Source: Pelomonas sp. BJYL3 (GTDB lineage Bacteria; Pseudomonadota; Gammaproteobacteria; Burkholderiales; Burkholderiaceae_C). Taken from it: a DNA stretch of 64,000 nt. The notes under the pieces were generated by a model. The model ran no database searches, was not told where the DNA came from, and worked only from the letters and a program-made list of their open reading frames with translations. The first letter of the stretch is position 1, and the number at the start of each line of letters is the position of its first letter. Below are positions 20,784 to 28,832 of this stretch, piece after piece. The stretch is from positions 248,001 to 312,000 of the forward strand of contig NZ_JANZKX010000004.1 of the NCBI RefSeq assembly GCF_027257975.1, in the 5' to 3' direction. The position numbers and the translations under genes were made by a program.

Positions 20784-22211
20784 ATGCTGCGCCCGCTGTC
20801 CCTGCGCCTCCAACTCACCCTGGCCCTGATGCTGACCGGCCTGGCCGTGGTGGTGACGGTGGGCGGCGTGGCCTACCTGGAGCTGCAGCGCAAGTTCAGC
20901 TCGCGGGCCGCGCAGCAGGCCTCCGCGCACTTCCGGGCAGGCGTTGCGTCCTATCTGCAGGAGTTCGGCAGCTTCGAGTCCGGCGAGGCGCGGGGCGTGG
21001 GTCTGGGGGACTACCTCGCCCGCCTGCGCGGCCCCGATGCGAAAGGCGCCGGGCCCGCCGCCGCTGACGGCCCCCCGCGCCCCTGGGATGCGCGACGCGG
21101 GCCGCCGCCCGGCCACTCGGGGGAGCCGCGCCCCGGCCCGGGACCGCAGCCCTGGCCTGCGCCCGATGGCAGGGGCGACCCCGGCCGCCGCCCCGGCCCA
21201 CCCCCTGACGGCCCGCCTCCCGGGGGTCCCGGCGCCCGTCCGCCCTTCCGCTTCATCCTCACCGATGCGAACTACCGGGTGCTGCTGGGCGCTGGCAGCT
21301 ATCCACAGGGCGAGGCCCTGCCCGAAGCGCAGCGCGCCCTGGCCGAAGCGGTGCGGGTGGACGGCGAGATCCGCGCCTATGTGTCGACCGAGGGGGTGCT
21401 GAGCCCCGGCCAGGACGACCTGGCCTATCTGGCCGCCATGCGCCAGGCCCTGCTGGTGGGCGCCATTGCCGCCACCGTGCTGGCCGCCTTGCTGGGCCTG
21501 CTGCTGGGCACCGGCCTCAGCGCCCGCCTGCGCCGGCTGACCCAGGCCGTGCGGCGCATGCATGCCGGCGAACTGCTGCAGCGGGTGGACGCCCGGGGCA
21601 GCGCGGAGATCGAGGCCCTGGCCCTGGCCTTCAACCACATGAGCGAGGCGCTGGCGCGCAGCGACGCGGAGCTGCGCGCCTCGCACGCCACGATCAGCTC
21701 ACAGGCTCTGCAGCTGAAGGAGCTGAGCATCCGCGACGCCCTCACCGGGCTCTACAACCGGCGGCATTTCGACGAGTCCGTCCGGCAGTTGTTCGAGGAC
21801 AGTCGCCGTCATGGGCAAGACCTGACCCTCGTGCTGGCCGACATCGACTGGTTCAAGCGCATCAACGACCAGTACTCGCACGCGGTCGGTGACGAGGTGC
21901 TGCGCCGCGTGGCCGCGCTGCTGGAGCGGCAGCTCGGCGGCGCCCGCCTCCTGGCCCGGTATGGCGGCGAGGAATTCGTGATGGCCCTGCCGCAGACGCC
22001 CCTGCACGAGGCGGCGGACGTCTGCGAGCGGCTGCGAGCGAGCGTCGCCGCCGAGGACTGGGGCCAGCTGGCGCCGCGTCTGCAGGTGAGCCTCAGCATG
22101 GGGCTGGCCGCCGACCCGGCCGCCGCCAGCGCCGCTGCGCTGCTGGAGCAGGCCGACGCCCAGCTCTACCGCGCCAAGGACGCCGGCCGCAACCGCGTCT
22201 GCCACGCCTGA
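20784..22211 (+). CDS. Membrane diguanylate cyclase with HAMP and GGDEF domains
   Basis: The 475-residue protein makes cyclic di-GMP from GTP. It has a first membrane helix at about 10-31 and a periplasmic domain of some 190 residues. A second helix lies at about 219-245, a HAMP domain at 246-295, and a GGDEF domain from about 305. The active-site loop reads GGEEF at 394-398, with the upstream ADIDWFKRIND metal-binding segment, so it should be catalytic. The RxxD inhibitory site that normally precedes GGEEF is absent. The periplasmic part contains a striking Pro/Gly/Arg-rich insertion at about 85-155. Residues GQDLTL near 345 are encoded by a copy of the dispersed 16-mer. It is monocistronic. 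Confidence 0.92.
   Translation: MLRPLSLRLQLTLALMLTGLAVVVTVGGVAYLELQRKFSSRAAQQASAHFRAGVASYLQEFGSFESGEARGVGLGDYLARLRGPDAKGAGPAAADGPPRPWDARRGPPPGHSGEPRPGPGPQPWPAPDGRGDPGRRPGPPPDGPPPGGPGARPPFRFILTDANYRVLLGAGSYPQGEALPEAQRALAEAVRVDGEIRAYVSTEGVLSPGQDDLAYLAAMRQALLVGAIAATVLAALLGLLLGTGLSARLRRLTQAVRRMHAGELLQRVDARGSAEIEALALAFNHMSEALARSDAELRASHATISSQALQLKELSIRDALTGLYNRRHFDESVRQLFEDSRRHGQDLTLVLADIDWFKRINDQYSHAVGDEVLRRVAALLERQLGGARLLARYGGEEFVMALPQTPLHEAADVCERLRASVAAEDWGQLAPRLQVSLSMGLAADPAAASAAALLEQADAQLYRAKDAGRNRVCHA
21815..21830 (+). repeat. Dispersed 16-mer, copy 3 (15/16)
   Basis: GCAAGACCTGACCCTC lies inside the GGDEF domain coding sequence, sense strand, encoding QDLTL before the ADID strand. Confidence 0.6.
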
Positions 22212-22226
22212 GCGGCGCAGCGCCTG

Positions 22227-22847
22227 TCAGCGCATGCTGTAGCCGCGGCCGTCCATGCAGGCCTCCACGGCCCGGTTGAAGACGCCCGCATCGTTGAGCG
22301 CCGAGGGCTGGCTGGTGGCCCAGCGGTTGCATTCCTGGCGATCGGCCTCGGTCTGCTGGGCGCTCTGGCCATTGCGCGGATAGAGGATGGGGTCAGGCTT
22401 CAGCGGCACGGGCGCAGGGGCCGGGACGGCCTGCGCGGCCTCGGGCGGCGGATTCACCACCACGTAGCCGCCCGGGGCGCTCTGGTAGTAGACGCCATTG
22501 GCATAGAAGTAGGGGAAGCCGCCGATGCGCAGGCTCACATAGGCCGCGGGCAGCAGTGGCACGACGATGCCCACCGGCGGCAGCACCACCCGCAGGCGCG
22601 GACCATAGGGGCGGTACCAGACGCCGCCGTGGAAGTAGTAGGGGTCGGCATGGTGATGCACGACCACCGCGCCCGGCGGCGCATGCGCCACCACATAGCC
22701 CGGCGCGGGGTAGTAGTGGTCATGGTGGTAGCGGTTGTCGAAGCGCAGGCCGATGCCCACGTCGACATGGGTGCCGGCCTGCACCGGCGGGGCGAAGAGA
22801 CAGCACAGGGGCAGCGCAAGGGCCAGGGGGCGCAGGAGGGATCGCAT
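22227..22847 (-). CDS. Exported Tyr/His/Pro-rich protein (DUF6515-like)
   Basis: The 206-residue protein has a Sec signal peptide, MRSLLRPLALALPLCCLF, cleaved after VQA near residue 24. The mature N-terminal half is rich in Tyr, His, Val and Pro, with YHHDHYYPAPGYVV and VVVHHHADPYYFHGGVWYRP. The middle FPYFYANGVYYQ segment is typical of DUF6515-like envelope proteins. The C-terminus, from about 150, is a separate hydrophilic region with two cysteines, AEACMDGRGYSMR at the end. The function is not known; His/Tyr clusters suggest metal binding or envelope association, which is inference. A start 12 codons upstream is also possible. Confidence 0.78.
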   Translation of the reverse strand: MRSLLRPLALALPLCCLFAPPVQAGTHVDVGIGLRFDNRYHHDHYYPAPGYVVAHAPPGAVVVHHHADPYYFHGGVWYRPYGPRLRVVLPPVGIVVPLLPAAYVSLRIGGFPYFYANGVYYQSAPGGYVVVNPPPEAAQAVPAPAPVPLKPDPILYPRNGQSAQQTEADRQECNRWATSQPSALNDAGVFNRAVEACMDGRGYSMR

Positions 22848-23058
22848 GGGCGGCTCGCCGGAGGAATCTTGGGATGGATCCATGCTGCCGCGCGCGGCTT
22901 AGGTGCTTGTTGCGCCCAGGTAAAGCTGCATTGCGGCCCGCGGCTCGCCCGAGGGTCGCCATCCCGAGGCAAGGGAGGCCGGGCGCCCGCTACAGTCGGA
23001 GCATGGCCGCCCGACCGTGCCACAGCGCCTCACCCTGGATCGTGCAAGGATGCCTCCC

Positions 23059-23706
23059 ATGCTTCGCCTGTACTTCGCCCCCGGCAATGCCAGCCTCGCC
23101 CCTCACCTGCTGCTGCGCGAGCTGGGGCAGCCCTTCGAGCTGGTCCCCGTGGACCGCGACCGGGGCGCGCACCGCAGCCCCGACTACCTCCGCCTCAACC
23201 CCAACGGCCTGATCCCCGTGCTGGAGGACGGCGACCTGGTGCTCTACGAGACCGGCGCCATCCTGCTGCACCTGGCCGACCGCCACCCGGCCTCCGGCCT
23301 GCTGCCGCCCCTGGGCAGCGCCGCACGGGCCCAGGCCTACAAGTGGCTCTGCTGGCTCAGCACCGGCCTCCAGCCCACCATGGGCCGCTGGTTCTATCCG
23401 GAGCGCCATCTGCCGGCGCAGTTTCCCGAGGCCATCGCCGAGATCAAGACGCTGGCGGAAGCGCGCGCCGGTGAGCTGCTGGACATCCTGGACGCCGAGT
23501 TCGCCCGCCACGGCGGCCCCTGGCTGCTGGGCGAGCAGTTCAGTGCCGTCGACCCGCTGGCCTTCATGATGTGCCGCTGGACCCGCGGCCTGCAGCGCCC
23601 GGCGCGTTCGCTGCCGCATCTGGGGCCCTATGTGCAGCGCATGCTGGCCCGGCCCGCCGTGCAGGGCCTGTGGGCGGCGGAAGGGCTGCAGGCGCCGTAT
23701 GTCTGA
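23059..23706 (+). CDS. Glutathione S-transferase family protein
   Basis: The 215-residue protein has an N-terminal thioredoxin-like domain: LRLYFAPGNASLAPHLLL with the glutathione-site Ser/Ala region, LNPNGLIPVLEDGDLVLYETGAILLHLAD carrying the cis-Pro and the Glu-Thr (ET) glutathione ligands. A helical C-terminal domain follows with the WLLGEQFSAVDPLAF N-capping box. AAGGA lies 8 bp before the ATG at 23059, which decides between it and the ATG at 23050. Its stop overlaps the start of the phosphatase gene, so they are coupled. Likely a cytosolic detoxification enzyme; the electrophile is unknown. Confidence 0.9.
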   Translation: MLRLYFAPGNASLAPHLLLRELGQPFELVPVDRDRGAHRSPDYLRLNPNGLIPVLEDGDLVLYETGAILLHLADRHPASGLLPPLGSAARAQAYKWLCWLSTGLQPTMGRWFYPERHLPAQFPEAIAEIKTLAEARAGELLDILDAEFARHGGPWLLGEQFSAVDPLAFMMCRWTRGLQRPARSLPHLGPYVQRMLARPAVQGLWAAEGLQAPYV

Positions 23707-24340
23707 GCCGCACGCGCTCACCGAGCTGGTCCTGGTCCGCCATGGCGAGACCGACTGGAACCTGCGCAAGTGCTTCCAGGGCCAGATCGATGTCCCGCTG
23801 AACGAGCGGGGCCTGGCCCAGGCCAGGCGCCTGGCACGGCAGCTGCACTCCGAAGGCCTGCGCTTCGACGCCATTGTCAGCAGCGACCTGGGCCGCGCAC
23901 GCCAGACCGCCGAGCCCGTCTGCCAGGCCCTGGGCCTGCCCCTGCAGCACGACCCTGCCTGGCGCGAGCAGGCCTTCGGCGTGCTGGAGGGCCAGAGCGT
24001 GGACACCCTGCGCAGCACCCACCCCGAGCTGCATGCGCAATGGCAGCGCCATGATCCGGACTACGCCCTGCCCGGCGGCGCCGAGAGCCGGCGGCAGTTC
24101 TCCGAGCGCATCCTGGCCGCCGCAGCACGCCTGGCCCGGCAGCATGGCGGCGGCCGCGTCCTGGTGCTGACCCATGGCGGCGCGCTGGACATGGTCTGGC
24201 GCGCGGCCCGGGGCCTGCCCCTGCACGGCCCGCGGGCCTGCGACATCCCCAATGCCGGCATCAACCGCCTGAGCTGGGGGCCGGACGGGCCCAGCCTGCT
24301 GTCCTGGGCCGAGGACCAGCACCTGCGGACCCTGGACTGA
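23699..24340 (+). CDS. Histidine phosphatase (phosphoglycerate mutase-like) family protein
   Basis: The 213-residue protein has the catalytic RHG motif in LVLVRHGETDWN at about 10-21, the second core arginine in SSDLGRARQTAEP, and the late histidine in VLVLTHGGALD near 154-164. WNLRKCFQGQIDVPLNERG matches the CobC/GpmB-like branch, which hydrolyses phosphate monoesters rather than mutating phosphoglycerate. There is no cobalamin gene nearby to suggest CobC. It overlaps the GST stop by 8 bp and is probably translated by coupling. Cytoplasmic; the substrate is not defined. Confidence 0.88.
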   Translation: MSEPHALTELVLVRHGETDWNLRKCFQGQIDVPLNERGLAQARRLARQLHSEGLRFDAIVSSDLGRARQTAEPVCQALGLPLQHDPAWREQAFGVLEGQSVDTLRSTHPELHAQWQRHDPDYALPGGAESRRQFSERILAAAARLARQHGGGRVLVLTHGGALDMVWRAARGLPLHGPRACDIPNAGINRLSWGPDGPSLLSWAEDQHLRTLD

Positions 24341-24441
24341 AGCCCGCGGCACGCCCCGCACCCGCACGCCGGGCCCCATCACCAAAGTCACCCGGCATAG
24401 ACCCTCTTTGAGCCCGTGCGGGGGCTTGCTATGGTGCGCCC

Positions 24442-26049
24442 ATGCCTACCCACACCTCCCCTGCCCGCGGCCCGAGCCGTCGCGCCTGGCTGCAGCGCCT
24501 GGGCGCCGTGGCGGGCAGCGGCGCGGTCTATGCCGCGATGAGCGCCCTGGGCCTGGCCCAGGCATCGCCGGCCGAGGCCGGCTTCAGGCTGGGCCCCGCT
24601 CCGGCGCGCGGCCGGCGGGTGCTGATCCTGGGCGCGGGCGTGGCTGGCCTGGTGTCGGCGCTGGAGCTGCTGCGTGCGGGCTATGAGGTCGAGATCCTCG
24701 AGTACCAGGACCGCATCGGCGGCCGCTGCTGGACCCTGCGCGGCGGCGACCACTACACCGAGCTGGGCGGCGCCCCGCAGCACTGCCAGTTCGACCGCGG
24801 CCAGTACTTCAACCCCGGCCCCTGGCGCATCCCCTTCCATCACCATGGCGTGCTGGACTACTGCCGCCAGCTGGGCGTGAGGCTGGAGCCCTTCGTCCAG
24901 CTCAACCACAACGCCTATGTGCACAGCCCGCGCGTGGCGGGCGGGCGGCCGCAGCGCCTGCGCGAGGTGCAGGCCGATTTCCGGGGCGACGTCGCCGAGC
25001 TCCTGGCCAAGCTGGTGCGCCAGCAGCCCCTGGATGAAACACTGAGCACCGAGGACCGCGAGCGCCTGGTCCAGGCCCTGCAGCAGTTCGGCGGGCTGGA
25101 CCGCGAGGGCCGCTACCGCGCCGGCGAGATCGCCGCCGACCGCCGCGGCTTCGAGCCCTTCCCCGGCATGGGCGTCTCCGCCCATCCGCCCGAGGCCCAG
25201 CCGCAAGGGCTGCAGGCCCTGCTGCGTTCGGGTCTCTGGGGCCAGCTGGATCAGGGCGCGGGCTTCGAGTACCAGACCCCGCTGTTCCAGCCCGTGGGCG
25301 GCATGGACCGCATCGCACACGCCCTGGCCCAGGCCGTGGGGCTGCAGCGCATCCGGCTGCGCCGCCGCGTCAGCGCCATCCAGCAGGACGCCCGGGGCGT
25401 GCGCGTGCAGGTGCAGGACCTCAGCCGCCCCGGCCAGCCCGAGCAGACCGTGCAGGCCGATTGGTGCATCTGCACCCTGCCCCTCTCGGTGCTCTCGCAG
25501 CTGGACGTGCAGTGCAGCGCGGCCCTGCACGAGGCCATCGAGGCCGTGCCCTATTTCTCCGCCTTCAAGGCCGGCCTGCAGTTCAGGCGTCGCTTCTGGG
25601 AGGAGGACGAGGCCATCTTCGGTGGCATGAGCAGCACCGAGCTGCCCATCCGCCTGATCGCCTATCCCAACCACGAGCTGCAGGGCCGCAAGGGCGTGCT
25701 GCTGGGCGCCTATGCCTTCGGCACGCAGGCCCTGGAGTTCACCTCGCTGCCGCCGGCCGAGCGCCTGCGCGAGGTGCTGCGCATGGACAGCCAGATCCAT
25801 CCCCAGGCTGCGACCGAGTACGAAAGCGGCATGACCGTGGGCTGGCACCGCCATCCCGCCACCCTGGGCTGCTTCGGCGACTGGAGCCGCGTGGCCCGCG
25901 AGCGCCATTACCCCACGCTGCTGAAGATGGACGGCCGCCTGATCCTGGCCGGCGAGCACGCCTCGCTGCTGCCCGCCTGGCAGGAGGGCGCCGTGCTCTC
26001 GGCCCGCCACGCCATCACCCAGCTGCACGAGAAGGCCCGCGCCGCATGA
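24442..26049 (+). CDS. Tat-exported flavin monoamine oxidase family protein
   Basis: The 535-residue protein starts with a twin-arginine signal (SRRAWLQRLGAVAG at about 13-26, cleavage near residue 46). The FAD-binding Rossmann fold follows, VLILGAGVAGLVSALELLRAGYEV at about 60-83, with the GG-doublet region RIGGRCWTLRGG. The C-terminal FAD-binding ILAGEHASLLPAWQEGAVLSA completes the amine-oxidase fold. The family oxidises primary or secondary amines or amino acids to imines. Its stop overlaps the start of an exported c-type cytochrome gene, and an exported RidA gene follows, so the electron acceptor may be the cytochrome rather than O2. Substrate unknown. Operon of three genes. Confidence 0.9.
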   Translation: MPTHTSPARGPSRRAWLQRLGAVAGSGAVYAAMSALGLAQASPAEAGFRLGPAPARGRRVLILGAGVAGLVSALELLRAGYEVEILEYQDRIGGRCWTLRGGDHYTELGGAPQHCQFDRGQYFNPGPWRIPFHHHGVLDYCRQLGVRLEPFVQLNHNAYVHSPRVAGGRPQRLREVQADFRGDVAELLAKLVRQQPLDETLSTEDRERLVQALQQFGGLDREGRYRAGEIAADRRGFEPFPGMGVSAHPPEAQPQGLQALLRSGLWGQLDQGAGFEYQTPLFQPVGGMDRIAHALAQAVGLQRIRLRRRVSAIQQDARGVRVQVQDLSRPGQPEQTVQADWCICTLPLSVLSQLDVQCSAALHEAIEAVPYFSAFKAGLQFRRRFWEEDEAIFGGMSSTELPIRLIAYPNHELQGRKGVLLGAYAFGTQALEFTSLPPAERLREVLRMDSQIHPQAATEYESGMTVGWHRHPATLGCFGDWSRVARERHYPTLLKMDGRLILAGEHASLLPAWQEGAVLSARHAITQLHEKARAA

Positions 26050-26489
26050 AAGCCGCCCTGACACTCCTGCTGGCCGCGTGGGCCGCATGCCCCGCGCTGG
26101 TCCTGGCCGATGAAGCGGCGCCCGCACCGGAGCCCCGCTTCTCCAGCGGCTGGCGCTTCGAGCAGCGCAGCGGTCCCGCCCTCTACGGCGCCCTGTGCGC
26201 GGCCTGCCACATGCCAGACGGCCGCGGGGCCCGCGGGGCCGGAGCCTATCCCGCGCTGCAGGGCAATCCCCGCCTGGCGGCCACACCCTACGCCCTGCAC
26301 ATGGTGCTCAATGGCCACCGTGCCATGCCCGGCTTCGGCCGCCAGCTGAGCGACGATCAGGTTGCCGCCGTGCTGAGCCACGTGCGCGAGCGCTTCGGCG
26401 GCATGCCCCCCGAGGCCGCGCGCGTCACGCCGGCAGAATCGGCCGAGGTTCGCAAGGGCCAGCAGGCCAGCCCGGCCGTGGCGCACTGA
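26046..26489 (+). CDS. Periplasmic c-type cytochrome partner of the amine oxidase
   Basis: The 147-residue protein has a Sec signal peptide of about 21 residues and one class I cytochrome c domain. The haem site CAACH lies near residue 53, followed by MPDGRGARGAGAYPALQGNP; the likely axial methionine is in HRAMPGFGRQLSDDQ. The C-terminal helix VAAVLSHVRERFGG is typical. The ATG overlaps the amine oxidase stop (ATGA), indicating coupled synthesis of the two. The probable role is to take electrons from the reduced flavoprotein and pass them to the respiratory chain; this is inferred from context. Confidence 0.9.
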   Translation: MKAALTLLLAAWAACPALVLADEAAPAPEPRFSSGWRFEQRSGPALYGALCAACHMPDGRGARGAGAYPALQGNPRLAATPYALHMVLNGHRAMPGFGRQLSDDQVAAVLSHVRERFGGMPPEAARVTPAESAEVRKGQQASPAVAH

Positions 26490-26513
26490 CTTCCAACGTT
26501 ATCCGGAGCCCGC

Positions 26514-27032
26514 ATGAAACGAATCGCGCTCGCCTGCCTGCTGCCTCTCGCGCTGGCCGCCCAGGCCCAGACCCCACCGCCCGCGCCCGCTGCGGCCGCT
26601 GCGCCGGAGGTCATCCGCCACCGGATCCCCAACTCCAGCTTCCCCATCGCCAGTGCGGTGGAGGTGCCGGCAGGCCGGACCCTGGTCTTCGTCAGCGGCG
26701 CCGTGCCGGCCGTGGCCGACCCCAAGGCCGAGCGCGGCAGCCTGGCCGCCTATGGCGACACCCGCACCCAGACGCTCAGCGTGCTGGCCAACATCGACCG
26801 TCAGCTCAAGGGTCTGGGCCTGTCCATGGGCCAGGTCGTGAAGATGCAGGTCTTCCTGGTGGGCGACCCGTCCAAGGGCGGCCGAATGGACTTTGACGGA
26901 TTCATGTCCGCCTACAGCGAGCATTTCGGCACGGCCGCCCAGCCCAACCTGCCCGCCCGCTCGGTGATGCAGGTGGCCGGCCTGGTGGTGCCGGGCTGGC
27001 TGGTGGAGATCGAGGTGACGGCCGTGCGCTGA
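26514..27032 (+). CDS. Exported RidA/YjgF-family protein
   Basis: The 172-residue protein carries a Sec signal peptide (about 19 residues) and a Pro/Ala linker before a complete RidA domain, with LVFVSGAVPAVADP near the start and the ANIDRQLKGLGLSMGQVVKMQVFLV core. RidA enzymes hydrolyse reactive enamines and imines to ketones and ammonia, normally in the cytoplasm. An exported copy directly behind an exported amine oxidase and cytochrome suggests it clears the imine product in the periplasm. I did not confirm the catalytic arginine; RSVMQVAGLV near 148-157 is the candidate. The gene starts 24 bp after the cytochrome stop. Confidence 0.86.
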   Translation: MKRIALACLLPLALAAQAQTPPPAPAAAAAPEVIRHRIPNSSFPIASAVEVPAGRTLVFVSGAVPAVADPKAERGSLAAYGDTRTQTLSVLANIDRQLKGLGLSMGQVVKMQVFLVGDPSKGGRMDFDGFMSAYSEHFGTAAQPNLPARSVMQVAGLVVPGWLVEIEVTAVR

Positions 27033-27068
27033 AGGCGGGGGCGCGGCGGCGCAGGACCTGCCCCCCTG

Positions 27069-27083
27069 GCAAGACCTGACCCC
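27069..27083 (+). repeat. Dispersed 16-mer, copy 4 (15/16)
   Basis: GCAAGACCTGACCCC is followed by T instead of C, in the intergenic region before pstS. A diverged copy, GCAGGACCTGCCCCCC, lies 18 bp upstream at 27051-27066 in the same orientation. Confidence 0.65.
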
Positions 27084-27104
27084 TTGGATCAGGCTGGAAC
27101 AGAA

Positions 27105-27122
27105 CTGTCATAAATCGTCTCC
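27105..27122 (+). promoter_or_regulatory. Pho box upstream of pstS
   Basis: CTGTCATAAATC matches the first 11-bp repeat unit of the PhoB consensus exactly; the second unit (GTCTCC) is degenerate. It lies about 15-30 bp before the pstS ATG at 27136, so the promoter is close and phosphate-starvation control is likely. Confidence 0.6.
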
Positions 27123-27135
27123 AGAATGCCGGGGC

Positions 27136-28227
27136 ATGTCACATGCCCTGCCCCTCCTCTTTGCCTCCCGATTTCTGCGCCGCCATGCCCTGCGTGCGGT
27201 GGCCCTGAGCATCCTGCTGCCCGCCCTGAGCCCCAGCCATGCCCTGGCCGATGTGCAGGGCGTGGGCGCCAGCTTCCCCTCCGTGGTCTACCAGGCCTGG
27301 ACCGAGCAGTACGCCCGTGCCCATGGCCGCAAGGTCCGCTACAAGCCCACCGGTTCGGGCGACGGCCAGAAGCAGATCCAGGCCCGCTCGGTGGATTTCG
27401 CCGGCAGCGACGTGCCCTTCAGCGAGGCCGAGCTGGCCAGCAAGCACCTGGTGCAGCTGCCCATGCTGGTGGGCGGCATCGTGCCGGCCGTGAACCTCAA
27501 GGGCGTGTCCCAGCTGCGCCTGGACGGCCCCACCCTGGCCGACATCTTCCGCGGCGAGATCCGGCACTGGAACCATGCGCGCATCGCCGCGCTGAACCCC
27601 GGCGTCACCCTGCCGGCCCTGCCCATCACCCGGGTGGTGCGCAAGGACAAGTCGGGCAGCACCGACGCCTTCAGCCGCTACCTGAGCCTCGTCTCGCCCG
27701 CCTTCCGCGAGCAGGTCGGCGCCGGCATGCTGCCCAAGTGGCCCGAGGGCACCCAGGCTCCGGTGGCCGCCGAGGGCAACGACGGCATCGCCCAGGCCCT
27801 CAAGACCACGCCCGGCGCCATCAGCTACGTCTCCTTCGACCGCCTGCAGAAGGCGCAGCTGAGCGGCGTGCAGCTGCGCAATGCCGAGGACAGCGACTTC
27901 GTCGCCGCCAGCGAGGCCGGCTTCCGCGAGGCCGTGCGCAACTCCTCCATGGGCCGCACCGGCGACGAATCCGCCAGCCTGCTGCAGCGCCCCGGCAAGG
28001 GCACCTGGCCCATCACCGTCACCTCCTACATCCTGGTCGACGCGCGGCCCAAGTCCGCCGCCGCGGCCAGCGAGGCCCTGCACTTCCTCAACTGGACCCT
28101 CCAGTCCGGCGACCGCCTGCTGGCCGACACCGGCTTCGCCCCCCTACCCGTGGCCGTGCAGGCGCGGATGGCGGCGCGGATCGCGAGTGTGAGGGCGCAG
28201 GATGGGGGCGTGATCAACTACTACTGA
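27136..28227 (+). CDS. pstS: Phosphate ABC transporter periplasmic binding protein, PstS-like
   Basis: The 363-residue protein has a signal peptide of about 37 residues. A PstS-type periplasmic binding fold follows: GVGASFPSVVYQAWTEQYA, the phosphate-loop sequence KPTGSGDGQKQIQARSVDFAGSDVPF (given here only as the family pattern TGSG...DFAGSD), and VVRKDKSGSTDAFSRYL near 170. Thr, Ser and Asp ligands for phosphate are present. No pstC, pstA, pstB or phoU follow, so it is either an accessory binding protein or supplies a transporter encoded elsewhere. A Pho-box-like site precedes it. It is monocistronic. Confidence 0.9.
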   Translation: MSHALPLLFASRFLRRHALRAVALSILLPALSPSHALADVQGVGASFPSVVYQAWTEQYARAHGRKVRYKPTGSGDGQKQIQARSVDFAGSDVPFSEAELASKHLVQLPMLVGGIVPAVNLKGVSQLRLDGPTLADIFRGEIRHWNHARIAALNPGVTLPALPITRVVRKDKSGSTDAFSRYLSLVSPAFREQVGAGMLPKWPEGTQAPVAAEGNDGIAQALKTTPGAISYVSFDRLQKAQLSGVQLRNAEDSDFVAASEAGFREAVRNSSMGRTGDESASLLQRPGKGTWPITVTSYILVDARPKSAAAASEALHFLNWTLQSGDRLLADTGFAPLPVAVQARMAARIASVRAQDGGVINYY

Positions 28228-28378
28228 GGCGGGCCTCAGGAGCAAGGCGCCCCTCCGTCGGCCTGGCGATGTCCGGGCCCCTCGGGGCGGGCATGGCCTG
28301 GCGTGCCGTGGCTGCGTGGGATGTTCCAATGCAGGGCTCACGTCGCAGACGTGGAGACGACACCCAGGGGTATTTCAG

Positions 28379-28735
28379 ATGCGTTCAGTCCTCATCGGTG
28401 TGCTGCTGTTCCTGTCAGCAGCATCCTCATTCGCACAAGGTGCAGCCGCGGAGCGGGTCTACACCCGGCAAGAGCTGTTTGTCTCTTGCCTCTCGGGCTA
28501 CGTCAACGCCTCCGTCCCCCAAGGTGAGACACCGGGCCACGACGAGTCGCTCCGGCTGGCCGCGCAGATCCTGTCTCGAGTGCACAAGGTGTGTCCGGCT
28601 CCTTCAGCCCAGCTGACCGAGAAGAACTTCACCGACCCCGATGCCTTTCTGTACCCATGGATGCTCATGGTGACCCGCGAGCTGGTCGTGCTGGCCAGGC
28701 AGGGGGCGTCTCAGCAGATGCTGGAACGCTGGTAA
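28379..28735 (+). CDS. Small exported protein of unknown function
   Basis: The 118-residue protein has a convincing Sec signal peptide, MRSVLIGVLLFLSAASS, with cleavage after FAQ-G near 20. The mature part is helical with two cysteines (SCLSGY and KVCPAP) that may form a disulfide. I do not recognise the family. Codon use here is less extreme in GC than in neighbouring genes, with TCA, GCA and CAA codons in the first 30 positions, which may mark recent acquisition. An ATG 21 codons upstream is in frame but would hide the signal peptide. No operon partner is visible; the next gene is convergent. Confidence 0.65.
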   Translation: MRSVLIGVLLFLSAASSFAQGAAAERVYTRQELFVSCLSGYVNASVPQGETPGHDESLRLAAQILSRVHKVCPAPSAQLTEKNFTDPDAFLYPWMLMVTRELVVLARQGASQQMLERW

Positions 28736-28832
28736 GCGCCATTGCGGTGCTTCGCCGCGGCGACGGGCCGGACGGGCATCGCCACCCAGAACCCGTCAGC
28801 TGCGCGTGCCCCGCGCCATCCGGGGCACCGGC

